Positions 36,701 through 51,700 of a stretch of 64,000 nt of DNA are shown one piece after another. The position numbers and the translations under genes are program-made. Every line of letters starts with the position of its first letter. Position 1 is the stretch's first letter. The notes below the pieces were generated by a model. It was not told the origin of the DNA and did no database searches. It was given only the letters and a program-made list of their open reading frames with translations. Origin of the DNA: Stercorarius parasiticus (Eukaryota; Chordata; Aves; Charadriiformes; Stercorariidae); assembly GCA_013396915.1 (NCBI GenBank), contig VWZL01000529.1, positions 697,163-761,162 on the forward strand. The letters are read 5' to 3'.

Positions 36701-39700
36701 GTTAGGCCTGTGTCATAACAGAACATATGGCATAGTTCTGGTCAAGAACTTGTCTTTTTCTTGGCTCCTTCTACCCCAGGAAATGGCCAAAATACAAAAG
36801 AAATAGTGTATGTGGCAAGCTAGATGCGTGTGAAATCAAATCAAGAACATACCTGAGAGAGGGACTGTCTGAGGTGTGCTATTTGAGCATTGTGGCCTGT
36901 AAGATCCTGCTCTGAAACAATCTGCTTAAGCTTCTCCTTCTCTATAGCTATGCTGTTAAAGGCAGACTTCAAAAGAGAATGCACTAAGCAAAAAGAAAAA
37001 AAGAAAACGAGTGTTTTCTCAGCTACAGAACTGCACATTGACATCTCTTACAATATTTCGGCAATAAAGACAGACAGTGAGATTTCCATCCCACAATTAT
37101 GGAAATTTGAAGCAAAGATCTGAACTTCAAGTAATCTGTGACAAATTAAGTACAAACACTTACAGCTTGAGGTTGTAATGTGCATACGGTATGTTCACAC
37201 GTATGTCATTTGAGCATATTCTTGGGGATGAACGTATGGGAAGGTGCATATTTGGAAAACCTGTGTCCAACGTGCGTTCTTTTCTTTCTGTTTTTTTATT
37301 TTTCTTTTCAGAGTAACAAAAAATCAGTTCTGCTAAGACTTAAGATTGCACTAATAAAGGGGATTACGTGGTCTGTAAACAGGTTTTTTAATATCTTATT
37401 TTTTAAATATGTTATTTTTTAAGATATCAGTCTCACATTTTTCCTGTTTGTTATATAACAGATAGCAAACTGATAACAAACCCTTTTAAAAATAGTATTT
37501 TCAGTCTGTAGGACCATTCATCTATTGGCAATAAAATGACATTTCTAAAGTACATTCTAGTGATAAACTCTTCTTTTATTTCCACTGACATAGAAAACAT
37601 TGCACAAAAACGAATTGCACAACATTATATGTAGCAATGACATTCTGATACATCTTTGGGGAGAATTAAAGTGTTTTATTGAGAAACAAATTGTTTGCAA
37701 ATTCAGTCATGTATTTACAAGATGCAGAAAGTAGTTCAGAAGACTTCTAAAAATCTCTTATCAGTTTACCTATCTCTATATTCATGACATCCATGGAAAA
37801 CATAAGAAGGATAATACACGTTGCCTTTATGTAAGGTCACCTGACCAGCTAAAAATTCTTATACAATATCATCTAATGCAGATGAATGCCTTGGCCGTAA
37901 TTAAGTGAAGTCAATAAAGAAATAAAACAAAGTAGCAGAATAAAGGAGAGGCTTGAAATTTCCAGTTACCTTTTTGTGCCATCAGGCAGAATTCTTCTTG
38001 AAGTTTCATGTACTCAGTGGAGCACTCCAGAGGGTCCGTTACATGGCTTGGGGGAGTCTGAAACTCAATGTCTGCACAAAGGTTGGGATTGGATGAATGT
38101 AGTCGAACGGGTGACATTGTAGCACTGAAAGGGACCTACAGCAAGAAACAGTGAAGAAATATTGTATACGCTGCAACCAACCATTTGACTCTGTTGAAGA
38201 AAATACAAATTTCTTCTGAAAACAAAAGACTTAGTTCACAATGTGAAGAACATAGTAAGAGCGAACATGTAACTTTTTACTCTCCTAAATCTCAACACAG
38301 CTGATGCAGAATTCTCTTGACATTTTTCCACTGAAACAGACAAAAGAAGGCCTAAGTACACAGCTAACAGCTAATGATGAAGCATTTCAATTTTAACATT
38401 TACAAAAATGGAACATTTCCTAATGCTTAAAAGATGACTGGAAAATTGAACCATGACACATGCTGCTTTATATTTGGACATTTGAGACTACATGAAATAG
38501 GACTCTGTTGTTACAATACCAACATTTGAAGTATGCAATTTCCTCCACAGATCTAGAAATAGAATATAATATTATCAAATATATCACTGAAGTTTTTCAA
38601 AACTACTTGTAAATCTTGAGTTGAACCTCACTGTGCTGGCAACTATGAAGAGGGAAAAAGCATATAGTCTTTCTATGTTCTTTCTAACTAAACAACAACC
38701 AAAAAAAAAACCCAACCAATCCACCTGATTTCATTTAAAGTACACAAACTATAAATAAATGCAAAGAGATACAGTTTAATAAGATGGAGCAAAGAATTTA
38801 GTTTATTATCATTTCCACTTCTCTTTCTCCTTCTATATTTTCAGGTACAGTAATAAAAATATACATGCAAATCTTTAAGTTATATACACATGTATCATGT
38901 GTATTGAACAGTTACCTATATCTACATATGCAGTGTATGGCTACCACTGTTATATATGTGATATGTGTGTGAGCGTATGTTGTAATTTTTTTTTTAATTT
39001 TACCATTTACACACATTTGTATAAAAATCAGGCCAAGAACCCAATTTTCAAATTTAAATGCAAAGGAAAGGCATGCAGAACTACATTGTGTTACTTAAAT
39101 ATTAAGCAATATTAAACATGTTGAACACATTAAATCTAATTTCTTTCATTATATTGATCAAATGTATAAATCAAGAATTTCCACACTGCAGCCCAATGTC
39201 ATTATTCAAATACAAAAAATGGTGCCAAAATATAAAATGTGTCTTCTGAGGCATGATAAAGAGCAGCAGATAACATAAAAAGTCATATTACTAAGAATTT
39301 TTATCAAGAGATAAGTATTTGAAATTGGTACCTTGTTATTTGATTACATCAGGGAATGGTTTTATCAAACCCTTCCTGTAAAAGTTATCCTCAATATATG
39401 TTTCAGATTTCTGATGCGCCAATGAAACCCTCAAAATCCTGTTGGATCTGCTCATCACATCTCATGCCACTCATGAGCATAATTCTGCAAAATACCATTT
39501 TCCATCCTGTTCTTCCTCAATTTCCGGATACATATAGCACACAAAATAATAGCTCTACTGCACCAGTCCAGTATAAACATTATTCTCTTCCATCATGTAT
39601 TTTGATTTACAGCTATATACACAATAGGTATTTTTAATTGGACCTCATTTTAGCCTCATATCAAGACAACTTCATTAACATTCCTTCTGTTTGTACTGGA

Positions 39701-42700
39701 TATTTACCCCAATATCTTCTTCACAAGTATCAGAGTGACTCTCTCAACAGCCCAACAAAACTACGTTAATTGACTAATGTGATTAGATGTGGGAGAGTAT
39801 GTTCCCAGAACTTTCTGACTGGAAGCACTGCAAAGGTTCAATTGCTCCAGGTGGCTCCAGGAGGTCAGAGTAGGTGGCTACATGATAGCTGTGTGTGCGA
39901 GGAGCATGTACCCGACCCTGAAGCCCATCCAGGAGGCAGGAAAGAAAGCTGATCCCAGTTATAATGCAGGAGCTTGAGGGAGAGTCCCCGCAGCCCCAAG
40001 TGCCTGTGGTGACAGGGCAGGTTGCCCCAGCCCCACGGAGACTGGCTGAGCTGCAGGCAGGCTGCCCGCACGGGAGGGGGACTCCTTAGTCACTTTGTGA
40101 CAAACCTAGCTGAAGAGACCTGCTTTAGATCCATCATTTCTGCTTCATACCTCAGCTGGCAAGGCTGAAAAGCAAAGTTTCTGCAGGTTTATTGGAAAAA
40201 TAACACTTTAAAGTATGTCCTAGAACACTTTAAAGGATGTCACACTGCTTGCAAGAAATGTACATTCACATGACAGAGACAAGTAGCTGCTTTGCTGACT
40301 TCTTTAAATACAAGAACCAAACATATTGAACTGTTGATTGACATAAACCCTCATATGCATCTTTTAGAAGAGTTTCCAAGCTACTTTCCACAACAGATCA
40401 AAAAATCCACATTGAACAAATTCTTTCATTCCCTTGAATAGGCAACAGTCCAAGAAACACTGACAACAGACGTTTCTTCCTCTTGTTTCCTTTTACTGCT
40501 TTGGTTTCTCTCTATATCCATGGTGACTTGATGCTGACTTTATTACCCGTTCTTTTTTTTGGTTGTTTTTTTGTTGCTGTTTTGGAGGGGTTTTTAAAAA
40601 TATTTAGCTTCTTTATGCATCACTCTCATTTCCTCCATACACACACTCTTCTAGACATGACCTCAGATGTACCTTGTCCTGACTTTCTGCTTCATGCCAG
40701 AGACGTAATACGGACTCATCCATCACCTTCTTCAGAATTATGTATTCAGGTAGGACAGACTGTTCCCAGTGGAGTGAGTTGTAAGGAAAACCTCTTTCTG
40801 CCATGCATTTAACTGATGTAATTCTGCACCCCTCAGTCTATACACGCTGCTTCACTGTCTGGGAGAGACAAGCACTTTGCCACACCAGCCAGGAAGAACG
40901 GGCCATCGTCACGACCACTGCAACAGCTGCAGAGTCTTTTTGGTACCTCTAGTTTTCCTTCCTCCTGCACTTCTTCCAGCTCCTCCAAGACCTCCCTCAA
41001 TAGATCCTCACTTCAGCTGCAGGTAACAACTCAGCAATTCCCTGGACTCCTACTGCCTTGCAACCCAAGTCCAGCGGTATTTGCTCCACTTAAGCACTCC
41101 TTCGTACAGGTCTTGCCAGTGCCATGTAATGACTGCTGAACATACCGGTTAGAGCCTCCCACTGACACGGCTCAGCCACGTAAACCGAGAAGCGGGTTGA
41201 TTTCTCTGCTAGGCATGCAGACGGATGAGAACCGAATATCAATCAATTATTGAGCACAGCATTCAGCATCAACTGATTACTGGGGATTAAATTTAGATGA
41301 GTTAATTTGGGAACTGGAGAAACACCGATTTCTCTCATGCTTTTTAGGAGGGCCTAATAGTAACTGAGTTTTGTGGTTCAGGTAGCAGAAGCCCAAGGCT
41401 TAAGCAGAAAGGATCTGATCTGGGGGATTTTAGCTTATGGGCTGGAGCAGCAGACCCTGGAATACTTTAGCCTGATGAAGACATTCACTGCTTGGGCTAG
41501 GCAAGGGGTATGCATTTAAAGCTCACTTAAATCTTTGTCTGCAAAGAGTCTTTGCTCTCTAGCTGTTGCACAAATCAGTTGATGGATTAGTACTAATGTC
41601 TGTATTGTGCATTCCTAATAAGTGCTTTCCTGATAATGCAGCAGCTGAAGATACCCTTATGATGCTAATTTGATTTCACAAGCAGCGCTTCCCCCTCCCG
41701 ATTCCCAGCCCCTGTACTGATTTCATAGCTCCAGATTTTGCGTCAAAGACTTAGAGAATTAGCAAAACTAAATACAAATGCTAGAGGTAGTAATATGACT
41801 TTTTGGGATTATGGAATGTAAACAGAAAGTGTCTCAAATGAAAAGGCTAACCTTATACTACTGTAAAAAAAAAAAAAGGAAGAAAATCAGGAAGTTTTAT
41901 AATTCTGTGTCTGTTTGTAACAAATCTCCTTGGTTCTGCTGTCTTGCTATAGACTGTCATGAGAACCTTTTAACAGAATTTGATAATGTCTTTCCATTTT
42001 GTATAGAATACAGTGCAGTATGTCAAAGATGTTCAAAAGTGCAGGGCCTGAGTCCAACTGTCGCTTGCACTTGCATAAAGGAGGAGGCACATGTACCATG
42101 TAAACGAGCTCAGACCCACATTTATAGAATCCATTTGTGAAAAGCCTGACCACTTCTAAGAAACTCAAGCTGAAAGTGGGTAGCATGGACACCTCCAAGA
42201 AGTGCAAGAAACATTTTCATAAGCTTATTACACATTGAAGTTACACAGCTTCCCATCTTTAGAGCTATCCCTTGATTTTTAAATCCACTCACTGTTGTAG
42301 CCACTGCAGCTGCCAGTCTCTGCCGGCGTCGTGTTGTGCTGAACTGGCCCTTCGGTGCCGGCCCTTCCTGACAGTGAATGCAAGAAGAGAAGGAAGTAGA
42401 AAAGAGAAGGGTAGGGGTGATGGGACACAGGAAGATGAAAGGTGATCAGAAAAGGGAGAGGGAGAGTCTTTAAGTGGAGTTCAACTTTGTTAACTCTTAT
42501 GGCCTACACATTCTGAGGACATATCACATGTTTTCAGTTGTGTATGTCAGAGATATAAAAAAAGCTAGATACTTCACTAAAATTATCTCCAGATGAGATG
42601 GACTGCAGTGCACTCACTAAAACTACCAAAAAAAAGTAAAATTTACATCAGCACTGCCATTCAGAGTCATGAGGCAATTATGGAATAAGAAAACAAAAAG

Positions 42701-45700
42701 GATGCTATGGCGTGGCAGAAAACACAAAACTCAAACTCCTTCTGGGGGGTCACTTGACCATCTAGAAGATGAATTCTGAAAGAGATGGCTTTGCATTAGT
42801 GGAAGTGCATGAACTGTGGCCATTGAAGATACATGTATCTCAATGGTAAAACTTTTCATTGTGTATGTTATAGCGAGCTTGCTTATCTAAACGTCCCTAT
42901 GCACAGCTCTAGCATTGCCATGCCCACCCTTGAGCCTATTTGTTCATTTTCTCCACACATCACTTTTCTGAGTTCCAACTACTTCTCCCGTAGGCTTGGC
43001 TTGGCTTCCAAAGCAATACAAAAACTCAGATGAAGCAGCACAAATGAAAACTAAGTATTCCAACAACTACTTCCTTTTCTGCGTGCCTAACTTGTGGCCT
43101 CACCCCGCTTAATTTCACTTTTATTTTACTTTTAAGAAAATTCATCATAGTATATTGAAGTCAAGCAAGTAATTGTCTAGTGCAGAGGAGCTCCACACCT
43201 ATCACGAAGTCGTTCTATTTAATGTCTAATAAAAATGTCATTATTTTGAAGCCATTTTAAGATTTTTAGAAGACTAGAAAAGCCACCTTTCTGCTTTTAG
43301 AAAACAATTTTCAATCCCTTAACACTTTTCTTCCCCTACATCTTCACCTATAGCCACGCCATTACTTTTAAATCTCTATACATTTTTTACTTGCTCTGAA
43401 AGCAGCCTGGGCGCTATACAAATATCAAGGGTATAGACTGGATACATGGACACCATGATGAAGGACAGGATATTGTAGTTCAATTAATCGCTGAAGTGTC
43501 TCGCTCCTGTAACATTCCCACTGGTAGGGTTACTGATTCTGAGAACGGCCACACCTTTCACCCTCTGGCTGATACTAGTGGCAGTGCTATTGACAATGGA
43601 AGGCTTATCTAATGATCACAGTAAGAGAAGCCTTGCTTTGTAATATTTTATAAAATTCTCACAGTAAAAAACACAAACATAACTTCTAAATTATAAAGTA
43701 CAAACTTTGTTAAAGATGACAATGCATTATCTGTATAGTGTGAAGTTCTTTATGCTCTACAGAAGTATTTCTATCCTGTGAATAAGAGTTTGGAAGAATA
43801 TTCGTGTTTAACTAATAGGGATGTATATAAATATATAATGTACAGAGAGAGATATGCACAAATATATATATATATATGTATCTCTGCAAGATTAAGAATG
43901 CAGGTATACATTATTAAAATGGGAACAATGAGCAGAACCACCCACTCCTCTCAACACAATAGAAAGTGAGGTCATAACCTGAGTTAGGTTATAAAGAAAT
44001 ACTTATTTAAGGGAAATGGTAATAAGCTAGTCTTCGGGTCTGGTTTCATTTCTGAGCTGAAAGCCTCGGTAGACCAAGATGACTTTTCAGTTGCTCCATA
44101 GAGTTGCCTATTAAACTACTCCCCATCCCACAAAAAAAATTATTTAAAAAAAAAAAAAAATCTTTCTTAGAACTTGACAACTTTAAGCTTTTGAGGGAAA
44201 TCAAACCAACATTAGTTCATTTCATTGTTTTTTAGTAATATTTTTTTCTTCTTTTGAAGATCTTTAGATTGTCTTGAGAATGACAAATTGGTCTTTTACC
44301 CAAAGGGAAAAAACAAATCAAAATAAACCACAACTCAGTTTTTGTATAATTGGTGAATATGTATTTTTAAGAAACAAAGCAAGAAAAAGCATGTTTCTTA
44401 CAAGAAAAAGTATGTTTTAAACACATTACATATCTAGCATTCACATTGAAGAATGTGTTAGCAGGAATACAACAAAAGCTACCTTATTAACAAAAAACTG
44501 GTAACAAGTACAACAGAAAATCTGGATGGGAGAATTCTCTCCTTGCATCTTACGCAGCGGATGCTGAGCTAGCAAAAATTACACCCTCGTTCCCCATTAC
44601 TCATGAACAAGACACCTATATAGAGAGCTCCCTAATTTTTATGCTCCCCAGAAGGATGGCTTACTACCAGAGAGTCTTCTGATGGTAGTTCATGACTGCT
44701 CATAAATAGGTGCAAGTACTTAAAATGGAACTAATAGTGCAACTACCTTAAAGTTAGTATGTTAGTATTAGCATTATCCCCTAAGATTAATGAGATTTAT
44801 GGAGGCATGGGGAAAGGAAAAGGATAACGACATTTATAGCAAATCATGTGTAGGCACCATAAAGAAACAAATTAGAAAAAGATCGCAAATTGGACAAAGT
44901 GATTCTCAGTAGCGGGGGGCCTGATAAACAGTTTATAAAGAGTTGGAGTAGTCTTGAAAAAATGACCTATAAGGAAGGCCAAGGAAGCTAGAAGGAATGG
45001 CTAACAGAAGAGCAAAATGGGACTGGAAACTTAAAAAGCACCTAGCCATGGGAGGAAATCCACATTTTAGTGGAATGGCAACATGAGCAAGTTAGGAATA
45101 ACACAATGAGTCAGAGTGAAGCCATCTTCCAGACATGTCAGCTTTAGACCGTTCATGGGACAGGACAGCGCTTGGAAGAATAAACAATGTGTTAAGTAAG
45201 CCCATCAAACTAGGCAAGATAATGGAGCAGCCAAAAAGGAGTCTTCATCTTCCATATGATTTAGAATAATTTTCTTGTTTCTGTTTCACTGCAAATTAAC
45301 TTGTAAATCATCATCATTATGTCATCAACGACTTAATGCTTTGCTCTAACAAAATAAGCTTTACATTTCCAGCATTAAGCTTGCCAGGAGTTAATGCTGA
45401 CCCAGGTTAATCAGAGTTCATTATCGATCCAGAAGTGACAGACCCATGTAGAGCAGTGCTATGCACACAAACTCTCGCAGGGAAACCTGCAAACTGACCG
45501 CACTTGAGAATTTCAGGAGCTGAGGCTCCTGCCAAGCCACAAACAGCAGTTTGAGAGTCTTGTGCCAAAATGACAGAAGCTCGGACCACCGTCACTTTGG
45601 TAAAGTGCAGGCAACACTCAAACAGCTCGTAATTCCTCATGACCCACCCTATATCATGATACATTGACTGCTTTCATCATTTTTGTGGAGAGGAATTTCT

Positions 45701-48700
45701 CTGAGACCACTCTGGCGTGAAAGAACATGCAGTGTCGACTCTGTTGCTTCATAGGCACCAAGAACTTGCATCCATTTTCCTCATATTTTAATTTGCCTAT
45801 GTTATTCAGCAGCAGGGAAACACAGTGATCGTTCAAATGCAGGTAATGGGACATGACATTGATCACCAAAATTCCTTTGTTAATAAACCTTTTTAATCCT
45901 AACAGATGCTTCATTGTTCAACCTACTGTGATTTATCTAGTATAACAGGTAGAAAGAAAAAATCACCTACAACATCTGCAATAAGAAAGCTGATGCAACT
46001 ACGATTTCTTCTTTCCTTAAGATTATTAATCTCAAATGAGTCACAGAAAACTCCTTATTGTGCCTCTAGCGGAGATATTAAAGACTTCCAAAGTTTGCAT
46101 GAATTTCAAGGAATTTAAATGGATCAGAAGTTTCTGACATTTATTTATTCTGTAGCAGACAGCACAGTGGTGATTGTTAGCTCTTGAAGTCAGTTGCATA
46201 TAGTCTTTATTATCAGTTGCTCAATTATAAAAAGGATTAGGTTTCAGATTAGGCCTCTAAACACACAACTGCTTCTGACAAAACACAGTGAGACACCCTG
46301 GCTCTAGCAGTAACACAAGTGTATTATTCTTATTTCTGTGCTTTTACTTTTCATCTCTAAGGCAGGACAGGGTAAATTCTTTCTTCACATAATGTATTCT
46401 TTGGGTTATTCAGTTCGTTCCCATACTAGGCCTTTTCCATAAGAGAAGGCTTGAGAAAATTCTTCTCTTTGGTAACATTCCTAGTATAGGTCTTGACAAA
46501 GACAAGTGGTGTGTTTAGTATTTCAGTCATGTTTTCTGCTTTTAACTTGATGTCGCCTGTTCAACTGCCCTTCTTGGCAAGTTTGAGGTAAAACATCAAT
46601 ATCCCTGTGTGCTGCATGCATACTGCTTTTGTTGCACCTTAATTGACTAGTATTCAGATCCCCCTCCTTTCCCTAGATGGCAATGTTTTCATATGAATGA
46701 AAGTAAAATCAATACTACTTCTCACTATCTTCTCTAGGTTTTAAACAACAAACTGAGATTTAATTTACTTCCTCAGGAGCATAAGAGACAGTACATTGAC
46801 TTCCTACTTTCAGCTAATATATCATTTCATGCTTAAAAGTTAATCTAAAAGTACAGTGAAAAGTAAAGCATTGTGCATTCAGTACCTGAAGTTGAATTTT
46901 TGCATCTTTGCTGACACTTTTTGTTCTCCATCGTCTTGTGACCCGCTTGTCTTTCTTTGAAATATCTACACAGTTAGCCTACATTATACAAATAGTTAAA
47001 AGCGACAAAATACTATTAAGTTGACACAAGCAACACAGACAGTAAAGCAAGTTAGTAAAGAATTATAGCATTAGACATCAAAAAGTTAGAAAGTAAGGAG
47101 AAGAATGCCACTGCCAGGGCCCACAACTACAGCAGTGACCAGCTGTAGCTATCCATACACTCTATGAACACATGGTATATTTAGCTCATTTAGCAAAACT
47201 ACTGGTATACTTTCTTCATGAGCGCACAATATTTAGGACCAGATCTTGAAATCCTCATGGATTTCTATTCTGGTACTATTGAGAGAAATGTAGAGTTCAC
47301 CTCTTCCTGGAATCAATGGTAAGTCTCGTTACCTCATTAGAACTTGACTTCCCAACGCACCAACACCACTGGGAGATTTGTGTATTCAAGGGGACTGAGT
47401 GAAAAGGGAAGGAAGGATTTAGGATCTGCTGTTGCTTTCTTGTGGTCAAGAGGAAAACTCACCCTGAACTGGGAAACTGTCCAACCCTTGGGACCTTTGT
47501 ACTATGCCCTCTTTTCTAGAGCATGCAACTTCATCTTTGAGGGTCTTTGGGTCTCCACTCCTTAAAAACTTAAAATGATATCTTACTCAGCACAACAAAA
47601 ACTCCTCAAATACAATCTCAATGTATACATGTATTTCTATTACAACAGTTCTCAGTTTTGCTTTGCAAATGACTTTTAGTCATTTGATTTGTGCTATTTA
47701 ACTCAAATTAATACGCCTTAATTATTTTTTTACACACGAAATGTTATTACACATAATTCAGATAAACATAAGATAAACCTTTCATCCAAGAGTTACGATG
47801 GTTTCAGAAAATCATTAACAGTCAATATCTCTATTTCCCTTGACACAAAGAACAAATGTTTCAGTGTGATGATTTATGTTCAAGTATATTTACCTGCATG
47901 TCTGTGAAATTTGGTGCTGACTGAGTTCTCTGTAGTATTTCTAAATTTTGAAGAAGTTTACTGAGTTCCACAAGGTTTGACTGACAATGAGCAAGATCTA
48001 GCAGATATAAAAGAAAAATATATTAAAACAAAAATATATTCGGTTCTTCAGTTTGGACTTTTTTTTTTTTTTGCCATGATGTCCATCATTGGCACTTTAT
48101 TGCATTAAAAAAGTTAAATGTCTAAATCTCTAGTAATAAGGCATCTAAGTAAAAGCTTTAATTTTAGAGATGTTAAGCACTTGTTATTTCTATGGGGGTC
48201 AGCAACAAGTCTGGACCAATAATATCCATTAAGATAATACACATTATTAAGATAAATTTTAAAAGTAGCATCCCAAACAATGCAGAGAGGAAAGCTGCCA
48301 CCACAAGCATCTAATTACCTTAACCACTTTATTGACTGTTTCTTATTTTATGTCAACAAGCAGTTTTGCTGTAAGGACTAACCTTCTGCACATCTGTCCA
48401 TCTCTTCTGAGTCCTGCAACCAGGCTGCTACTTTACTCTGACCAGTAGTGCAGGTGGCAGGAAGGCTGTTACTGCAAGGTATAGGAGACTGACAGGGGAA
48501 ACTATTTTGTTGCACCTAAGACATAATAAAATGCTTAAATTTACTGTTGCTATGTTGCTGAGTCAGCGTAATCACCATACTACTTCAGAATAAGAAAACA
48601 AAACATGCGTTGTGACTTCAGTGACATCTGTGATTTGGCTATATAGTTCCCCAAGAAGCATATTATTCTGTACAGCGTGTTGGAGAACCAAACCAAGAAC

Positions 48701-51700
48701 CTCACAAGCAAACTGTGTTTGTTAACCAGCAGGTAGAAAAGCTGTTGTTTAAGAGGAAAAATGTTATCGAACAGTAGAGAGATAGATTTACCCCTGACGA
48801 CAAAGGCAAGTGCAAATTCTTCTGGGGATGCTGAATTCTTTGCAGGATCTCTACAGCAGCCCAGTAATGAAGGCTGTAAGGCTAAATTAGACGGTCCTTC
48901 AGCTGCATGCACTCACAGCTTTTTTTGCTGGCTATTGGTTCCCACAGTGGAAACTCCTCTCCATTGGCGTTACAGGCAGAGCCCACTGAAACTGCCCATG
49001 AGCAAGCCCAGCAGGTATGAGTTTTAAACAAAAGAACACTACATACCTTTCCATCAGACACATTAGCAGCTGGTGAAGACTCTGTAGTAGAGGCTGAAGG
49101 GAATATATGAAAGCTAGCATCTCTTGGAGATCTCACAATCTCATTCTGACGGTACAATCGGTGGTGGCGTAATTTTGAAACCCAGGCATCAAATGAATCC
49201 TGGGACTTCACCTGGAAACAAATTCACTATCAAGAAAGCATTCAAAATACTACTTTTCTGCACATCTTTTACAGTTATATTTATTTCCACTGTGGATGAA
49301 AAGAGAATAAGTATTCGCACCACTTTTTACCTTCAGATGATAGATGTGTTCTTCTGTGTCAAGATCTATTCTACGAGCCTTCTTTTTTATAGACATAACT
49401 GATAAACCGACATCAATGCTCCCGTGGACTTTGCCTTTCTGTATCTAAAATCAAAAAGCAGGGTAAGAAATTGGTAGTATCATGCACTTCACTATATTTA
49501 ACAGAAAAATATCTGGGGCTGAAATGATTTCTCATTTTATAAACATTTTCATATAAAGCTATATTAAAAAAATAAAACCTGTAGTCAGATTAACCACTTA
49601 CTATTTATAGACAGAGAAAAACATCTCACAAGAAGTGCTCAGTGCAGAGCCAAGTGCAAAGTTAAAGTGTGTTGGTTCACACCAGTACACGGCTACAGGT
49701 AAGTGAGAAGCATAGATAATTAGACAGTACTCAGCTCCTGCTGCTACTGCTTGATAGTTATTGGTATCAGATCTAACTAATTTAATGCTACCCTTTATAT
49801 CTCTTGAGTACATTGTAGTTACTTCTCTGTCCTAACCACGTTATCTCAGAATAATCAGCTCTGACTGACATAAAAATTGAAAAAGAAAAGTACACGGTCA
49901 GACTAATCTCTCAAGGACCTTCATTAAATAAATTGGTTTAGGTAACGTAATTTTTATTTTCATATAAGTAAGAGAAGGTTCTTCAAAACACAACTCAACC
50001 AAAACCTTATATGCTTTCCATATAGAGCTCTCTCTTTGAATACATCAACTACTTTTGTGTGTGCATTGTCATAAATATGCTTAGAGTGAGTATGAGATTT
50101 AATCACCCTGGCAGGCTGAATTCCAATACAAATTTTAAAATGCTTTTCAACTTTACTTACGTCAATTGGTGACTTTGAGTATTTCAACATTCCATTATCC
50201 AGGACAAAAAACCTCTGAAAGGAAAAAGGAAAAAAAAAAAAAAAAAGAAATTATTTCTTAATGAGCAGGTGCAATTTAAACTGTGTACAGTAATTCATCT
50301 GCATAAGAAAAGGATTACTCTGTAGCAATTAAGGAATGTTTGTGGGTTTGAAAGAGAGGATAAATACAGTATTGAATATACTCTTGCTTGGTTTTGACAC
50401 AATTACCTTATAAGCAAGAAAAAACAGATTGTCTTTTTTCAACATTATGTTCTAGGTTTAACTTAACAAACCTCGACAATGAAGGGTATTTTTTCAGTTT
50501 TCCAGCCAATTCAATGAACTCTATAAGAAAGAAACTGTAGGCCGAAAGAGTTATGTCTGTTTCTTCATCTTTTTCCCGTTTTTCTTGCCACAGAAGCTGG
50601 TCGTATTTCAAATTAACAACGTACCTTCCCTAAGCAGAAACTGAAAAGCTTTTCCTAGTGCAAGATCTACATCCCAAAAGGAAGACCCACATATGGATAT
50701 TTTTGTGGTCTCCTTGATCTCCAGCTGGAAAAAATGCGGGCTGTGAGATACTGCTCTACCATCCAAAATTTTGTGCCTCTTGGTAGATCTATACACAGTG
50801 AGGTAAAGATGAGATTGTAATTCATGCTGATTATACCTTTTCTATCTGTAGTCTAGCTAATACAGGTATTAGTAGAAGTGTTAAATACTACACCACTCCC
50901 AGCAACGTACCCAGGTCATGGTAGGGCTTATGCTTTGGGTGTTAGTCGTTGATACTGTGTGAGCCACTCTATCCTCATTGACAAAGTTACCAGGACTAGG
51001 CTAACCTGATGATGCCTATCTGTGCCATTGCTACACCTTTATTTTGCTGAGTGGCTCTTTCTTACAGCAGAGAGCAGAATCCTCTATTCACAATGTGGGT
51101 TTCCTGCAATTAAAGTTGCCCTAGCTGCCCTAGTTGCACTCAAGCTGCATCGTGAATAAGTTAGCGTAGACTTTGGCACACAGCATGAAGATATAGCCTA
51201 GCAGGAAACCTAGACTTGAAATGAGATTCACTAACTTGCGTTTACCACCACTAACTTTCGAACCATGCTTATTAATAGAAAGTAATTCATATTTTTAGAG
51301 TCTAACCTAAAGCACTAACCGATGTTAAAATCTAGTACACAGCAAAATATTATCCTAGGCTCTCTCAGCTGTCTGACACGGAAGGGAAGGACAATGTTTT
51401 CATTATGTGAACCTCTTAAATCAACACTATGAGCAGGGTCAGTAGTTAGACGGCAGAAAATATCTCCTGAAGATGGTTCTGGAAATTATGTCAGTTGCAC
51501 AACAGATGATACCAATACCTCACGCAGGGCAAGCAAACAGTGCTTTCCTGGAGACATAACTTCTTGAATAAGATGTCAAAACAACAGGAGGAGGTTTTGT
51601 TCTGGGTTGTTGGTTTTTTTAACTAGGTATGGCCTTTAATGGACTTCACAAGAACGTGATCATAAAGTGATATTCATTTTATATTGCTCTGCAGCTCTAA

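Larger units (their letters stand above)
42368..46885 (-). other. OSBPL6: OSBPL6 intron
   Basis: A 4.5-kb AT-rich intron. It contains an (AT)8 run at 43862-43877, a near-exact 21-bp direct duplication at 44380-44421, and adjacent minus-strand open frames at 45407-45914 that match no family I know. Confidence 0.65.

Noticed and set aside
45407..45914. Adjacent minus-strand open frames that looked like a possible decayed transposase or retrogene
   Set aside because: The two frames are out of register, carry no catalytic or zinc-finger motifs that I can recognise, and have no terminal repeats or poly-A tail.
50608..50796. Minus-strand 62-codon frame just above the PH micro-exon
   Set aside because: The joined OSBPL6 frame is complete without it, and its residues do not match the ORP family.
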